Counted from the first letter of the stretch, positions 26,117 to 35,780 are shown. The stretch is 64,000 nucleotides of DNA from Gaiella occulta (GCF_003351045.1 NZ_QQZY01000003.1:337373-401372), one strand, 5' to 3'. Made by a program: numbers and translations. Notes: generated from the sequence alone by a model not told the origin.

Positions 26117-27964
26117 TCAGCCGGCGTCTTCACACGTCCCCCGTCTGAGCTCCGGCTCGAGCGGATTGCTCGCGATGCTCCGGCGACATGCCGCCCGCGC
26201 TTGCGCGACGAGGCCCGCTCGCCGCAGTGCCCGCGCCTCTCTGAAGGTGTTCGTCCACGGCTGCAGGTCGAGCTCGGCGGCGCGGTGGTACAGGCGCGCC
26301 GCAAGCCGGAACCGGCCCGCTTGCTCGGCCAGCAGGCCCTGGAACCGGACGACGTCGGGGCTCCAGCGGTTCCACGAGCGCGCGGTCGCCGCCGTCGTCC
26401 ACGCGCGGTCGGGTGACGATGCCGCCTGCGCGCGCGCCTTCTCCAGCTCACGCTGGGCCATCGCGGGCCCGGCCAGGATCGCCAGAGCCAGCAACATCGC
26501 GACGGTGTAGCCGAGTGTCCGCGGCGTGCTCGGCAACCGTGCCGGGCGGAAGCCCGAGACGGCCCCGGCAATGAGGAGCGCCGGCACCGTGAGCCCCGCG
26601 AACACGTGGATCCAGTCGACGGAGACGACGAGGAAGAATGCCGCGAGGGCAGCTGCCACGCAGGCTCCGATCGCTCGGTCACGGCGGACGCCGGCGAGCG
26701 CGCACCAGGCGACGCCCGCGATGACCGCCGCGAGGGCGCCGAAGCCGATGAGTCCCAGCTCCGACAGCGTCTCGAGCTCGAGACTGTGGGGTTGCAGCAC
26801 GTAGAAGTCCTTGTTGCTGCGCTCGAGGGACCAGCGACGCGGGAACGAGCCGGTCCCGCTGCCCGTGAGCGGCTTCTCGCGGGTCATACGGGCCGCCACC
26901 TTCCACAGCTCGACGCGGCCCGTCGGGGAGAGGCTCGAGAGGCGGGTGTCACCGCCGGCCACCTGCAGCGTGGAGTTCGGCTCGGCGGTGAGTCGATCTC
27001 GAAGATTGTCGACCCGCGATAGCAGGAGAACGGCCAGCACAGCGACTGCCACGGCCGCCAGCGCGCCTCCGGCTCCCATTAGCGTCAGCGCCGTTCGCCG
27101 CCTCAGCCGTACGGGCGGGAACGCCGGCAGCGACAGCACCGCGAGCACGGCCGCGAGGCCGAATGCAAGCGCCACGTACCGCGAGAACGCCGGATCGTCC
27201 AGGGGGCGACCGTCGACGAGGGCGCGGTCGACTGCCTGAAGCGCGGAGAAGAGCGCCACCGCCGCAAGGCCGAGGGCCACCGCCAGGGCCGCGAGTCGAG
27301 CCCGCCGTGTGACCGCCACCTGGACCACGGCTGCGAGCGCGATCGCGGCCATCGACCCGCGGGACTGCGTCAGGAGCGTCACGGCGAGGAACAGCACCGC
27401 GGCGGCGGCTCCCGCCGCCCGCGCCCAGCGCGAGCGCGAGGCGGCCACCCACAGCGCCAGCGGCACTCCGAGCGCGCAGATCGTTCCCTCGCCGTTGTGA
27501 TACCCGACCGGGCCCTCGAGCTGCCGCACCTGGAACCAGTCGGCCGCTGCCGACCCGGAGCCGACGGTGACGAGGACGATGAGGGCGTGCAGGGCGATCC
27601 CGCCGAGCACGCCGCGGACGATGGCTCCGGCATGGGCGCCGAGGGACGACCCGAGGATCAGCGCGGCCGCGGCCGTCAGGGTGAGGCCGAGGAAGCGCCA
27701 TGACGTGTCGGGGATGCCGCCCCAGGCGACCGAGAGAGCAGACCATGCTCCCAGCACGAGGAGGGCGACGGCGACAAGCAGGGCAGGGAACGACGGACGG
27801 TCCCCCAGCACGAGGGCGCCGGTCGCGGCGATGACGACGACCGCCCCGATGATCCCGGCGGCAAGCGCGTAGTAGCCGCCGCTGAAGTTCAGCCCCGTGA
27901 CGACGAGGAGTGCGGTGCCCGAGCCGATTCCTGCGGCTGCCGCCTGCCGGCGCTCGATCCTCAT
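26117..27964 (-). CDS. Wzy/O-antigen-ligase-like membrane protein with C-terminal TPR-like region
   Basis: The 615-residue protein has about 12 hydrophobic segments and the Wzy_C signature region: GPVGYHNGEGTICALGVPLA in a loop, then LLTQSRGSMAAIA, and the large periplasmic loop with SSLSPTGRVELWKVAARM followed by PLTGSGTGSF and VLQPHSLELETLSELGLIGF. The last 110 residues are soluble and helical (SWNRWSPDVVRFQGLLAEQAGRF and so on), like one or two TPR units. ATG 27964 was chosen over the adjacent GTG. It is a candidate polymerase or ligase for the EPS. A second such protein is at 30380. Confidence 0.85.
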   Translation of the reverse strand: MRIERRQAAAAGIGSGTALLVVTGLNFSGGYYALAAGIIGAVVVIAATGALVLGDRPSFPALLVAVALLVLGAWSALSVAWGGIPDTSWRFLGLTLTAAAALILGSSLGAHAGAIVRGVLGGIALHALIVLVTVGSGSAAADWFQVRQLEGPVGYHNGEGTICALGVPLALWVAASRSRWARAAGAAAAVLFLAVTLLTQSRGSMAAIALAAVVQVAVTRRARLAALAVALGLAAVALFSALQAVDRALVDGRPLDDPAFSRYVALAFGLAAVLAVLSLPAFPPVRLRRRTALTLMGAGGALAAVAVAVLAVLLLSRVDNLRDRLTAEPNSTLQVAGGDTRLSSLSPTGRVELWKVAARMTREKPLTGSGTGSFPRRWSLERSNKDFYVLQPHSLELETLSELGLIGFGALAAVIAGVAWCALAGVRRDRAIGACVAAALAAFFLVVSVDWIHVFAGLTVPALLIAGAVSGFRPARLPSTPRTLGYTVAMLLALAILAGPAMAQRELEKARAQAASSPDRAWTTAATARSWNRWSPDVVRFQGLLAEQAGRFRLAARLYHRAAELDLQPWTNTFREARALRRAGLVAQARAACRRSIASNPLEPELRRGTCEDAG

Positions 27965-28198
27965 CACGCAGCGGGCAGTTCGACGTGACGCCTACGCCGC
28001 GACACGGCTGCGAGCCCGCCGCCGGGCGCTCCGTCCGCAGCCGGTGGGCGGCGGCGACCCATCCGGTGGGAGCTGAAGTGGCGGGAATCGGCCGAGATCA
28101 GGCGTAGATATCGTGTCGAATCTGCCACTGCATTTCAGCATAGTGACGATCTCCGGTCGTGCATCCTGCTGCCGCGGATTGCCGCCCGGGGCCGCCGA

Positions 28199-30322
28199 AT
28201 GACCGGAACGTCCCGGCTGCGCTGGTACGCGCGACGGCTCGCCCTGATGGGCCCGGGGGAGGCGCTCGAGCACGCGCGCCGCGCCGCGGCGGCGCGGGCG
28301 GACGCGATCGCCTGGAACGGCGCTCGGCCTGCCTGGAGGCGGCGCTGGGAGCCGCCGCTCACGAGCCTGCTCGCCGGCGCGGCCCCTCCCCCGGCACCGC
28401 TCGGCTTCCTCACGCGCGAGCGGGCTGCGCTCCTGCGCGAACGGCTGCCCGACGCTGCCCGGGGCGTGGTGGCCGAAGCGCAGAGGAGGCTCGACGGGAA
28501 CGTCACCGTGCTCGGATACCCGCCGTTCGCGCTCCCGAGCTGCTGGGACGGGAGCACCGACCCCGTTTCCGGAGACCGCTGGCCCGATCGCCATGGACGG
28601 TTGATCGACTTCCGCCACAGGACGCCGGGGAACCCGAAGCTGATCTGGGAGCTGCACCGCTGCCAGGAGTTGCCCTTGCTCGTGCTCGCTTCGCTCGTCG
28701 AGGGCGACGAGCGTTTCTCGCACGAGGCGCTTCGGAGGCTGCTCCGCTGGCTGCGGCAGCATCCCCCCGGGAGAGGCATCGCGTGGGCCAACGCATTCGA
28801 GCCGGGATTGCGGGTGCTGTCGTTCGCCGTCGCGTTCGACGGTCTCCGGGGGTCCGCGGAGCTCGACGAGGCCGCCGCGCGGTCGATCCTGCGCGGCCTC
28901 TGGCAGCACGCGCGCTGGATCGAGCGAGGTTTGTCGCGTCACAGCTCCGCCAACAACCATCTGGTCGCCGAGCTGCTCGGGCTCCTAGCCGTCGGCCTGC
29001 TGGCGCCCGAGCTCGCGGACTCGGAGAGATGGAGTGCGCGCGCCGGCGCGGAGATCGCCGAGCAGGCGCGCCTTCAGGTGCTTCCGGACGGCGCCGGTGC
29101 GGAGCAGGCGTTCGCGTACCACCTGTTCCTGCTGGAGATGCTGCTCGTCGCGACGGCGCTGCTGGATGCCCGCGGCATGGCCGTTCCCGCCGCCGTCGTC
29201 GCTGCCCTCGAGCGAGCGGGAGACGCGCTCGCGCTCCTCGTCGACGGTGACGAGCCCGACCCCGCGTTCGGCGACGCGGACGACGGGCGGGCGCTCATGC
29301 TCGACGGGCGCGGCGGCGAGGGCGCCCGGAGCATCGCGGCCTCGATCGCGGCGCGTCTCGGGCACTCCGGGGCGCGTCGGGTTTCCGGGCATCTCGACGG
29401 GAGGGTGCCGATGCTCTTCGGCGAGGCAGGGATGGAGCGCTTTGCCGCCACGCCGCCGGGCGCTCCTGCCTCGAGCGGGATCCTGCCCGATGCGGGAATC
29501 GTCGTCTTCCGGTTCGGCGGCCTGCGGGCGCTCTTCGACGTGGGGCCGCTCGGGTACCTCAGCATCGCCGCGCACGGGCATGCCGACGGCCTCTCGCTGG
29601 TGCTCTGCGACGGGCAGGACGAGCTCGTGGTGGATCCCGGCACGGGCAGTTACCTCGATGCGGCGATCCGCAGCTGGTTCCGCGGAACGGTCTCCCATGC
29701 GACGGTTGCCGTCGACGGGCTCGATCAATCCGAGCAGGGCGGCGCGTTCCTGTGGGTGCGGCACGGCAACGCGTACCTCCGCTCGTGGGATCCGGAGCAT
29801 CTCGTCGCCGTCGGAGCACACGACGGGATCGGTCGCAGGCAGGGCCGTGTCGCGCACCGCCGCATGGTCGCTCGAGTGGGCAGCCGCAGCCTTCTCGTCG
29901 TCGACCGGCTCGAGGGGCGCGATTCGCACACGGCCTCGCAGAGCTGGCCGCTGCATCCGTCACTCGACGTCGTGGCGCGGTCTCCGCGGCTCGTGGAGGC
30001 ATCGCACGGCGGAGCAGCGCGTCTCCAGATCGCGTTCGCCGCCACCCGGCCGGCGACCACGAACATCGACCGGGAAGGATGGTGGTCGAGGCGCCTCGAG
30101 GCGTGGACGCCGGCCCCGCGCTCGCAGCAGGTGACGAGCTGGCGCGGGACCGTCCACCTCGGGGCCTTGCTCGTCGCCCCGCAAAGCACCGCCGAGGCCC
30201 CGTCCCTCGTGCTGGAAGAGACGGACGCCGGCGTCATCGCGCGAATGTCGGTCGAGGGCGCGGACCGGGTCGTCACGCTGTCGCTCGAGGCAGAGCCGCC
30301 GATCGTCGAGCTCGCTCTCTAG
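28199..30322 (+). CDS. Heparinase II/III-family protein
   Basis: This 707-residue protein has an alpha-helical toroid N-terminal half (RFSHEALRRLLRWLRQHPP, GIAWANAFEPGLRVLS, SRHSSANNHLVAELLG, containing the conserved Asn-Asn-His) and a beta-rich C-terminal half beginning near residue 420. The latter has GYLSIAAHGHADGLSLVLC and VDPGTGSYLD, the hallmarks of the Hepar_II_III family. I see no clear signal peptide at the ATG, so export is uncertain. Relatives (AlgL-independent lyases, PslG-adjacent or WssH-type loci) occur in EPS clusters and cut or modify the polymer. It converges with the Wzy-like gene at 30380 over a GC-rich hairpin. Confidence 0.85.
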   Translation: MTGTSRLRWYARRLALMGPGEALEHARRAAAARADAIAWNGARPAWRRRWEPPLTSLLAGAAPPPAPLGFLTRERAALLRERLPDAARGVVAEAQRRLDGNVTVLGYPPFALPSCWDGSTDPVSGDRWPDRHGRLIDFRHRTPGNPKLIWELHRCQELPLLVLASLVEGDERFSHEALRRLLRWLRQHPPGRGIAWANAFEPGLRVLSFAVAFDGLRGSAELDEAAARSILRGLWQHARWIERGLSRHSSANNHLVAELLGLLAVGLLAPELADSERWSARAGAEIAEQARLQVLPDGAGAEQAFAYHLFLLEMLLVATALLDARGMAVPAAVVAALERAGDALALLVDGDEPDPAFGDADDGRALMLDGRGGEGARSIAASIAARLGHSGARRVSGHLDGRVPMLFGEAGMERFAATPPGAPASSGILPDAGIVVFRFGGLRALFDVGPLGYLSIAAHGHADGLSLVLCDGQDELVVDPGTGSYLDAAIRSWFRGTVSHATVAVDGLDQSEQGGAFLWVRHGNAYLRSWDPEHLVAVGAHDGIGRRQGRVAHRRMVARVGSRSLLVVDRLEGRDSHTASQSWPLHPSLDVVARSPRLVEASHGGAARLQIAFAATRPATTNIDREGWWSRRLEAWTPAPRSQQVTSWRGTVHLGALLVAPQSTAEAPSLVLEETDAGVIARMSVEGADRVVTLSLEAEPPIVELAL

Positions 30323-30350
30323 CCCGGATCGCTCGCGTGGCGCGGGCGCC

Positions 30351-30370
30351 CCCGCCCCGGGCCGGGCGGG
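30351..30370. terminator. Probable bidirectional terminator hairpin
   Basis: CCCGCCC and GGGCGGG form a 7-bp perfect stem with a 6-base loop, placed in the 57-base gap between convergent stops at 30322 and 30380. There is no T run, which is common in actinobacterial terminators. Confidence 0.45.
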
Positions 30371-30379
30371 TGAACCGGG

Positions 30380-31807
30380 CTAGCTCGGCCTGCCTGCGCG
30401 CACGGGCACGCACATGGGCATGACCATCAGGATCCAGATCGTCATCAGGAACAACGCATCGGAGAGAACGGGTCCGTAGAAAGCGTTCACCATGAATGCG
30501 AACCAGGTGCAGAGCGACCAGATCAGCAGCGTCTGTTCGACGCCGATCGCCGTGCGCAGTCGGCGAGCCACGTCGATCAGGTAGGCCAGCATCACGGCGA
30601 GGAGCGACCCGAGGGCGAGTATCCCCCCGCCTGCGAGGAGGTACACGTAGCTGTTGTGCGGATCGCCGGTGACGTCCTCGACTCGCCCGAAAAGGAGGAA
30701 GCGCGTCGGGCGGCCGAACCCGAACCCCGTCAGGAGATGCTGGTCGATGCCGGCGAGAGCGGTGTCGCGCGCTCTCTCTCGCCAGATCACGTTCAGGTCG
30801 GTGGTCGGTGACGCACCGACGCGGGACGTCAGGGTCGGACCGAGCGTGGGATCGAGAAGGGGAGCGAGCAGCACGGCCGCCACGATGACCGGCAGGAGCA
30901 GCGGGATCAGCCAGAGCAGGGAGCGGCGAAGGGCCCTTCTGCCCACGAGGAGCATCGGGACGATGAGCGCGACAGCCGCGTAGGTCGTGCGGCCGAACGA
31001 GACGACGATGCCGAACAGCGCGAGGCCGGCGATGACGGCATGGAAAACCTGCCTGCCGAAGCGGTCGGCGCTCCGCTCCAGGTTGAGCAGGGCGCACACG
31101 AGGCTGCCGACCAGGTACATCGCGCTGCCGAGCGCGAGAATGCGCATGCCGCCGGTCGAGAGGGCCAGCGAGTCCGTCTGCGAGCTTCCCGTGGCCATGT
31201 AGAACAACGCGTAGAGGAACTGGGCGACCGCGCCGGCGTAGAAGACGGCGCTGATCCCGCGCCACATCGTTCGCGCGTCCACTCCGACGAGCGCCACGGC
31301 GATCCCCGCGTAGAGGACGATTCGCAGCGGCTGGCCGAAGAGACCCTGTCCGTAGCGATCGTGGCCGCGGAGGACGGCCAGGCCGATGAACAGGGCTAGC
31401 GCCAGGAGCGGCCACGTGGTCGCGAGCGGGCCGGCCGGCCGCGTGCCCGGCGCCTGCTGGTTGACGAGCCTGTCCGCCGCCCAGGCCCCGATCGCGAGGA
31501 GCAGGATCACGTCGGTCGCGTAGACCGCGGTGCCTCCGGGGAGCGGCAGCGGTTCGGTGAGCAGCGGGAGCCCGGTGAAGGTGAGTCCCAACGCGGCGAA
31601 GACGAGCACGGCACGGTGGCCGGACATCAGCCCGCCGAGGAGCAGCAGGAGCGCCGGGAGGAGCGCCAGGAAGACAGCCGCGGCCGGGTTGCCGCTTGCG
31701 AATCCCAGTGCGACGCCGGCGTTCGCGGCCGCCGCCGCGCCGAGGAGCGCCCCACGGCGCAACGAGTGCGGGCCCGCACTGCTACCGATCGGCGACCCCG
31801 CTCGCAC
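30380..31807 (-). CDS. O-antigen-ligase/polymerase-like membrane protein
   Basis: The 475-residue polytopic protein has about 11 membrane spans. Family marks are ILALGSAMYLVGSLVCALLN, IVVSFGRTTYAAVALIVPML, the periplasmic loop RERARDTALAGIDQHLLTGF with GFGFGRPTRFL and GDPHNSYVYLLAGGGILALG; the last matches the conserved H-N/S site of Wzy_C proteins. It starts at GTG 31807 and is 6 bases from the tyrosine-kinase gene, so it belongs to the kinase/Wzz operon. With the protein at 26117 there are two candidates for polymerase and ligase; I cannot say which does which. Confidence 0.85.
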   Translation of the reverse strand: MRAGSPIGSSAGPHSLRRGALLGAAAAANAGVALGFASGNPAAAVFLALLPALLLLLGGLMSGHRAVLVFAALGLTFTGLPLLTEPLPLPGGTAVYATDVILLLAIGAWAADRLVNQQAPGTRPAGPLATTWPLLALALFIGLAVLRGHDRYGQGLFGQPLRIVLYAGIAVALVGVDARTMWRGISAVFYAGAVAQFLYALFYMATGSSQTDSLALSTGGMRILALGSAMYLVGSLVCALLNLERSADRFGRQVFHAVIAGLALFGIVVSFGRTTYAAVALIVPMLLVGRRALRRSLLWLIPLLLPVIVAAVLLAPLLDPTLGPTLTSRVGASPTTDLNVIWRERARDTALAGIDQHLLTGFGFGRPTRFLLFGRVEDVTGDPHNSYVYLLAGGGILALGSLLAVMLAYLIDVARRLRTAIGVEQTLLIWSLCTWFAFMVNAFYGPVLSDALFLMTIWILMVMPMCVPVRAGRPS

Positions 31808-31813
31808 GGCTCT

Positions 31814-32494
31814 CTAGGAGTAGCCGTACTCCGACAGATCGCCCTCGCGATTGGCGACGAACCCGAGGACGTTCACGCCGACGAGGTCGAGCTTGCCGAT
31901 GGCCCGTGTGACGCGGCGCTTCTTGGTGCCGTGCGCGACGACGAACACGACGTCCGCGCCGACGTGCGACGCGAGCGTTGCCGCGTCGGACGCCGCGAGC
32001 AGAGGCGGCGTGTCGACGACGACGAGGTCGTAGAGCGCCGTCACCGATGCGAACAGCGTTTCCATCGCCTCGGACGAGGCGACATCTCCCACGTTCGGTA
32101 GGGTCGTTCCCGCCGCCAGCAGGTGCAGCACTCCGGGCTCCCTCTGAATCGGCTTGATCACCGTCTTGTAGTCGATGCCCGCCGCGATCACCTCGGTCAG
32201 CCCGGGCGTGCCCCGGACACCGAACAGCTTGTGGAGGGTGGGCTTGCGCATGTCCGCGTCGACCAGCAGCACCCTGCGGTCGGTCTGAGCGGCGACGAAG
32301 GCGTAGTTGGCGGCGATGATCGACTTGCCCTCCGCCGGGTCGGCGCTCGTGAACACGACCGGCCGGCGGACGTCCCCCCTCGGGCGTAGATCGACCGCGA
32401 GCCGCAGCATCCGGAACGGCTCGGCCGACGGGCTGCGCACGTCGACGAGACCGCGGATAGCCGAGTCGCCGCCGCGGTCGACCCTAGCGGCCAC
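31814..32494 (-). CDS. CpsD/CapB-type bacterial tyrosine kinase (BY-kinase)
   Basis: The 226-residue cytoplasmic ATPase has Walker A DPAEGKS at residues 52-58, Walker A' LLVDADMRKP near 76 and Walker B DLVVVDTPPLL near 155, the three-motif pattern of BY-kinases. The extreme C-terminus is SEYGYS, a short tyrosine cluster suitable for autophosphorylation. In Gram-positive systems this half works with a separate Wzz-like membrane protein, here the overlapping gene at 32484 (11-base overlap). The pair controls chain length and export. It starts at GTG 32494. The matching phosphatase is at 36407. Confidence 0.92.
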   Translation of the reverse strand: MAARVDRGGDSAIRGLVDVRSPSAEPFRMLRLAVDLRPRGDVRRPVVFTSADPAEGKSIIAANYAFVAAQTDRRVLLVDADMRKPTLHKLFGVRGTPGLTEVIAAGIDYKTVIKPIQREPGVLHLLAAGTTLPNVGDVASSEAMETLFASVTALYDLVVVDTPPLLAASDAATLASHVGADVVFVVAHGTKKRRVTRAIGKLDLVGVNVLGFVANREGDLSEYGYS

Positions 32495-33233
32495 GCCCGC
32501 GACTTCTCTCTCTCTCGACCAGGGGTGGCTGCGCCAGGCCGCGCCGCCCGGAGATGGTCGCTACCGCGACGGTCGACGGCTTCGCCAGCGACAGCGACGG
32601 GATCATCGCGAGCAGCGGGCGTCCGAACACGGTTTCGATGTCGGTCGCGTCCGGCATCCGGTCGGCGAAGAGGTCGGCGACGAGCGCGAGGGCGGCATTC
32701 AGGATGAGGCCGAGCAGCACGGCGAGCGCCACGACCAGCTTGACGCGTGGAGACACGGGCGAATCGGGAACGGAGGCCCTGTCGATCACGATGATCTGGT
32801 CGCGCAGCGTCCCGGTGTCGTTGACGAAGGACTTCAGCGCGGCGGTGGCCTGGTTCGCGACGAGGGCGGCATTGGTCGGCGACTGGCTGCGCGCCGACAC
32901 CTGCAGCAGCTCCACCTCGGGGACGGGCTTCGCCGAGAGGTTGATCTCCGACGCCGGTACGACGCCTTGCAGGGACGCCGCCACCCGCCGGTCGATGGCC
33001 TTCGTCTCGACGATCCTGGCGTACGTCTGAGCGAGCCGCGTGCCGAGCTCGAGCGAGCCGAAGGCGTCGTTGGCGGTCGTGATCTTCTGCTGGATGCGCA
33101 CCAGCGCGGTGGCCTCGTAGATCTTCGTCTGCTGCGACGTGACGACGTACGCGACGACCCCGGTGAGGACGGTGAGACCGATGATGAGGAGCCGATGGCG
33201 CCACAGCGCACGGTAGACGTCGATGGTCGCCAT
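32484..33233 (-). CDS. Wzz/CapA-type polysaccharide co-polymerase
   Basis: The 249-residue protein has an N-terminal membrane helix (LLIIGLTVLTGVVAYVVTSQ), an extracytoplasmic domain beginning YEATALVRIQQ, and a second helix (VKLVVALAVLLGLILNAALA) near residue 195, just after a Pro-rich segment VPDSPVSPRVK that is typical of Wzz proteins. A cytoplasmic tail of about 35 residues follows. This is the activator half of a split Wzc. It should position and stimulate the kinase encoded by the overlapping gene. Confidence 0.9.
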   Translation of the reverse strand: MATIDVYRALWRHRLLIIGLTVLTGVVAYVVTSQQTKIYEATALVRIQQKITTANDAFGSLELGTRLAQTYARIVETKAIDRRVAASLQGVVPASEINLSAKPVPEVELLQVSARSQSPTNAALVANQATAALKSFVNDTGTLRDQIIVIDRASVPDSPVSPRVKLVVALAVLLGLILNAALALVADLFADRMPDATDIETVFGRPLLAMIPSLSLAKPSTVAVATISGRRGLAQPPLVERERSRGRGR

Positions 33234-33238
33234 AGCTC

Positions 33239-34432
33239 TCAGAGGTTACCCGCAACCCGTTTCGCGTCAATCGCCCGCTCCAGGGCGGCTTCCCAGGGCT
33301 CGATGGCCTCCTGCCACGCGTACTCGGCGCGCGCCCAGCTCGCGCAGCGGCTCCGGAGCTCGGGAGTCAGCCGGGGAACGATCCGTCGCAGCCCTTCCGC
33401 GATGGCAGCGGAGTCCGCGCGCGGGACGATCAGCGCTGCGTCGAGCGGGGCGAGGATCTCCGGGGTGGCCCCGACGGCGGTGCCGAGCACGGGCGTCCCG
33501 CTCGCTAGCGCCTCGATCGTCGACATGCCGAATCCCTCGTATGCGACGGTCGGCAGGACGAACAGGTCGGCGGCGGCGTAGAGCGAGCGCAGCTCGTCCT
33601 CGTCCACGCGTCCCAGGAATCGTACGCGCTCGTTCAGGGAGAGCGAGCGGACGAGATCCTCCAGCGCAGCGCGTCCGGCGCCGTCGCCGGTGACGGCGAG
33701 GACGAACCGCTCGTCGGCGACGGACGCCAGGGCGGCGATGAGCTCCTCGAGGCCCATGCGGGGCTCGAGTCGGCGCGTCGTGAGCAGGAACACGGCTTCG
33801 GGCGGAATGCCGTGGCGCGCCCGCACCGCCGCGGCGGTCTCGCGCGGCGGAGCGAGGAAGGCCGAGCCGACGCCCCCACGGACTTGCCGGATGCGGTCGG
33901 CCGCATCGGGGTGACGGGAGAGCACGAGCTCCCGGCTGTACTCGCTCAGGACGAGGATCGCCGCTGCCCGCGTGACCGCGCGGCGCTCGAACGCGACGAG
34001 CGCAGGCTCGAGCGCGCCGAGCAAGACCCGCTCCCGTCCGCTTGCGCGCGAGCGCAGGTATCTGCGTTCGAGGACGGCCGACGCGTGGAAGACGAGGGCG
34101 AGCGGCAGCTCCGGCATTCCCGCCGCGAGTCCGGCGGCGGTCGACGACTGGTGACCGACGAGGATGTCGAACGACGATGACGGCAGCGAACGGGCCGCGC
34201 GTCGCGTCTGCAGCCGGTCGCCGATCGTCTGCGGCAGGCGGCCGCGGCGCAGCACTCGGAGCACCTCGACTCCATCCTCGAGCGCCCGGGCCGGACGGTC
34301 GGGCTGAGCGGGCACGATCGCGCTGACCGCGTGGCCTCGCGCCGCGAGAGCGCGAGCCGTGTCGGCCGCCACGCGCGCCGAGCCGCCGATCGCGTCGGGC
34401 GACCACTGGTCACTCGCGACGAGCAGGCGCAT
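33239..34432 (-). CDS. GT4-family glycosyltransferase
   Basis: This 397-residue GT-B enzyme begins MRLLVASDQWSPDAIGGSAR, with a Gly-Gly-Ser loop typical of GT4. The second domain has QVRGGVGSAFLAPP, LLTTRRLEPRMGLEELIAAL, VRFLGRVDEDELRSLYAAAD and EGFGMSTIEALASGTPVLGT. It abuts the neighbouring glycosyltransferase gene with no spacer (stop at 34433 follows directly on its ATG), and ends 5 bases from the Wzz gene. It is part of the operon 35614-30380. Confidence 0.88.
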   Translation of the reverse strand: MRLLVASDQWSPDAIGGSARVAADTARALAARGHAVSAIVPAQPDRPARALEDGVEVLRVLRRGRLPQTIGDRLQTRRAARSLPSSSFDILVGHQSSTAAGLAAGMPELPLALVFHASAVLERRYLRSRASGRERVLLGALEPALVAFERRAVTRAAAILVLSEYSRELVLSRHPDAADRIRQVRGGVGSAFLAPPRETAAAVRARHGIPPEAVFLLTTRRLEPRMGLEELIAALASVADERFVLAVTGDGAGRAALEDLVRSLSLNERVRFLGRVDEDELRSLYAAADLFVLPTVAYEGFGMSTIEALASGTPVLGTAVGATPEILAPLDAALIVPRADSAAIAEGLRRIVPRLTPELRSRCASWARAEYAWQEAIEPWEAALERAIDAKRVAGNL

Positions 34433-35614
34433 CTAGAGCTCCTGCGAGATGAGCGAGATCAGGCGCGACGTGCGGCTCTCCCAGGTGTTCGCCGCCGCGA
34501 TCGCCTGCCGCCGGGCGACGGCCGCCGCGTCTCCGTCCCCGGCGGCCGTGCCGACGGCGGCCATGAACGAAGCCGCTCCGGAAGCGACGACGACGTCGGG
34601 CTCCATGCCCTCGAGCTCGGGAAGCCCGCTCGCGACGACGGGCTTGCCCGCCGCCAGGTACTCGAACAGCTTCAGCGGAAAGCAGCTGCGCGTGTACTCG
34701 TTGCGCAGGTAGGGGATCAATCCGACGTCGAACGCGGCGACGATCGAGGGCAGCTGCTCGTACCGCACGGACCCGAGCCAGGTGACGTTGGGGTGACGCA
34801 CGGCCTCGTTCAGCCGGCGCCTGACCGTGCCGTCGGCCGCGGGCCCTGCGAGCAGGAGGCTGCCCGTCTCGAGAGAGCGCACGATCTCGTCGAGCAGCTC
34901 GAAATCGACCTTGCCGGGAAGAAAGTTGCCGGCGAAGCCGAGCACGGGGCGCGGGAGATCGCGGAGCTCTCGCGGCGCCCGGTCGCGATCGCTCGCCGGC
35001 GCGAAATGCGCGAAGTCGCCGACATTGCGTACCAGGTGCGTACGCGGGTTCGTGCGCGCATGCCGGTCGAAGAGGGGCGTGGTCGTCGTGAACACGAGCC
35101 GGGAGAGAAGCGCTGCACGGCGGTCTGCCGCCGCCACCAGGGCGCGATTCCGCTCGCCGGTGGCCTGCTCGGGATAGTCGTCGACGCAGTCGTAGACGCC
35201 GAAGGCATCGTCCGCGTGGCCGACGGCCCAGGTCGCGCGCGGATCGTAGAGCCAGATCACGCGTGGTCGCGGCAGGCCGCGCGCGGCGCGTGCCACCACC
35301 CACCTGCTGATGCGGCCGTTCACCGCGTCGCTCGCTCGGTATCGCTGGCCCCACGGGAGCACGTTCAGCGCCTTGCGCACGGTGACGCCGGGTGCGGCCG
35401 CTTCACCGGTGAAGAGGCGGCGCAGCAGCGACCTGCGGCGGGGCCGCAGGATCAGCCGCCACAGGTGCGTTCCGACGAACTGCCCGGTCTCGACGAAGAG
35501 GACGGGATGGCCGCGCTCGGCCGCTCGGCGCATGATCTGCTGCCGGTTCGTCGGAAGGCTCGCCGACCATTCCTGGGGCGACAGGCAGATGATCGAAAAC
35601 GGGGTCTCAGTCAC
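34433..35614 (-). CDS. Glycosyltransferase, GT4-like with divergent N-terminal domain
   Basis: This 393-residue protein starts SIICLSPQEWSASLPTNRQQ, with a conserved asparagine-glutamine after the first strand as in a group of capsule glycosyltransferases that includes TuaH-like proteins. Mid-protein it has WLYDPRATWAVGHADDAFGV, then YDCVDDYPE, a mark of that group. The C-terminal domain has VLGFAGNFLPGKVDFELLDE, VTWLGSVRYEQLPSIVAAFD and FPLKLFEYLAAGKPVVASGL. It is first in the operon leading to Wzz, kinase and Wzy, starting at GTG 35614. Confidence 0.85.
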   Translation of the reverse strand: MTETPFSIICLSPQEWSASLPTNRQQIMRRAAERGHPVLFVETGQFVGTHLWRLILRPRRRSLLRRLFTGEAAAPGVTVRKALNVLPWGQRYRASDAVNGRISRWVVARAARGLPRPRVIWLYDPRATWAVGHADDAFGVYDCVDDYPEQATGERNRALVAAADRRAALLSRLVFTTTTPLFDRHARTNPRTHLVRNVGDFAHFAPASDRDRAPRELRDLPRPVLGFAGNFLPGKVDFELLDEIVRSLETGSLLLAGPAADGTVRRRLNEAVRHPNVTWLGSVRYEQLPSIVAAFDVGLIPYLRNEYTRSCFPLKLFEYLAAGKPVVASGLPELEGMEPDVVVASGAASFMAAVGTAAGDGDAAAVARRQAIAAANTWESRTSRLISLISQEL

Positions 35615-35780
35615 GGCGTCGTCCGGATCGTCCTGTGCAGCAGCGATCAGCGCTTACGGTCTCCGAATCAACCCTTCGGCTGGGCGGGGGCACGACTAAA
35701 GTAGCGCGTCGCCTGCCGGGCGGCAGCGTCCCGAGCCGCAGGAGACCGTGCGGGCTTCGAGAAGATCGAAGCATCTACCG

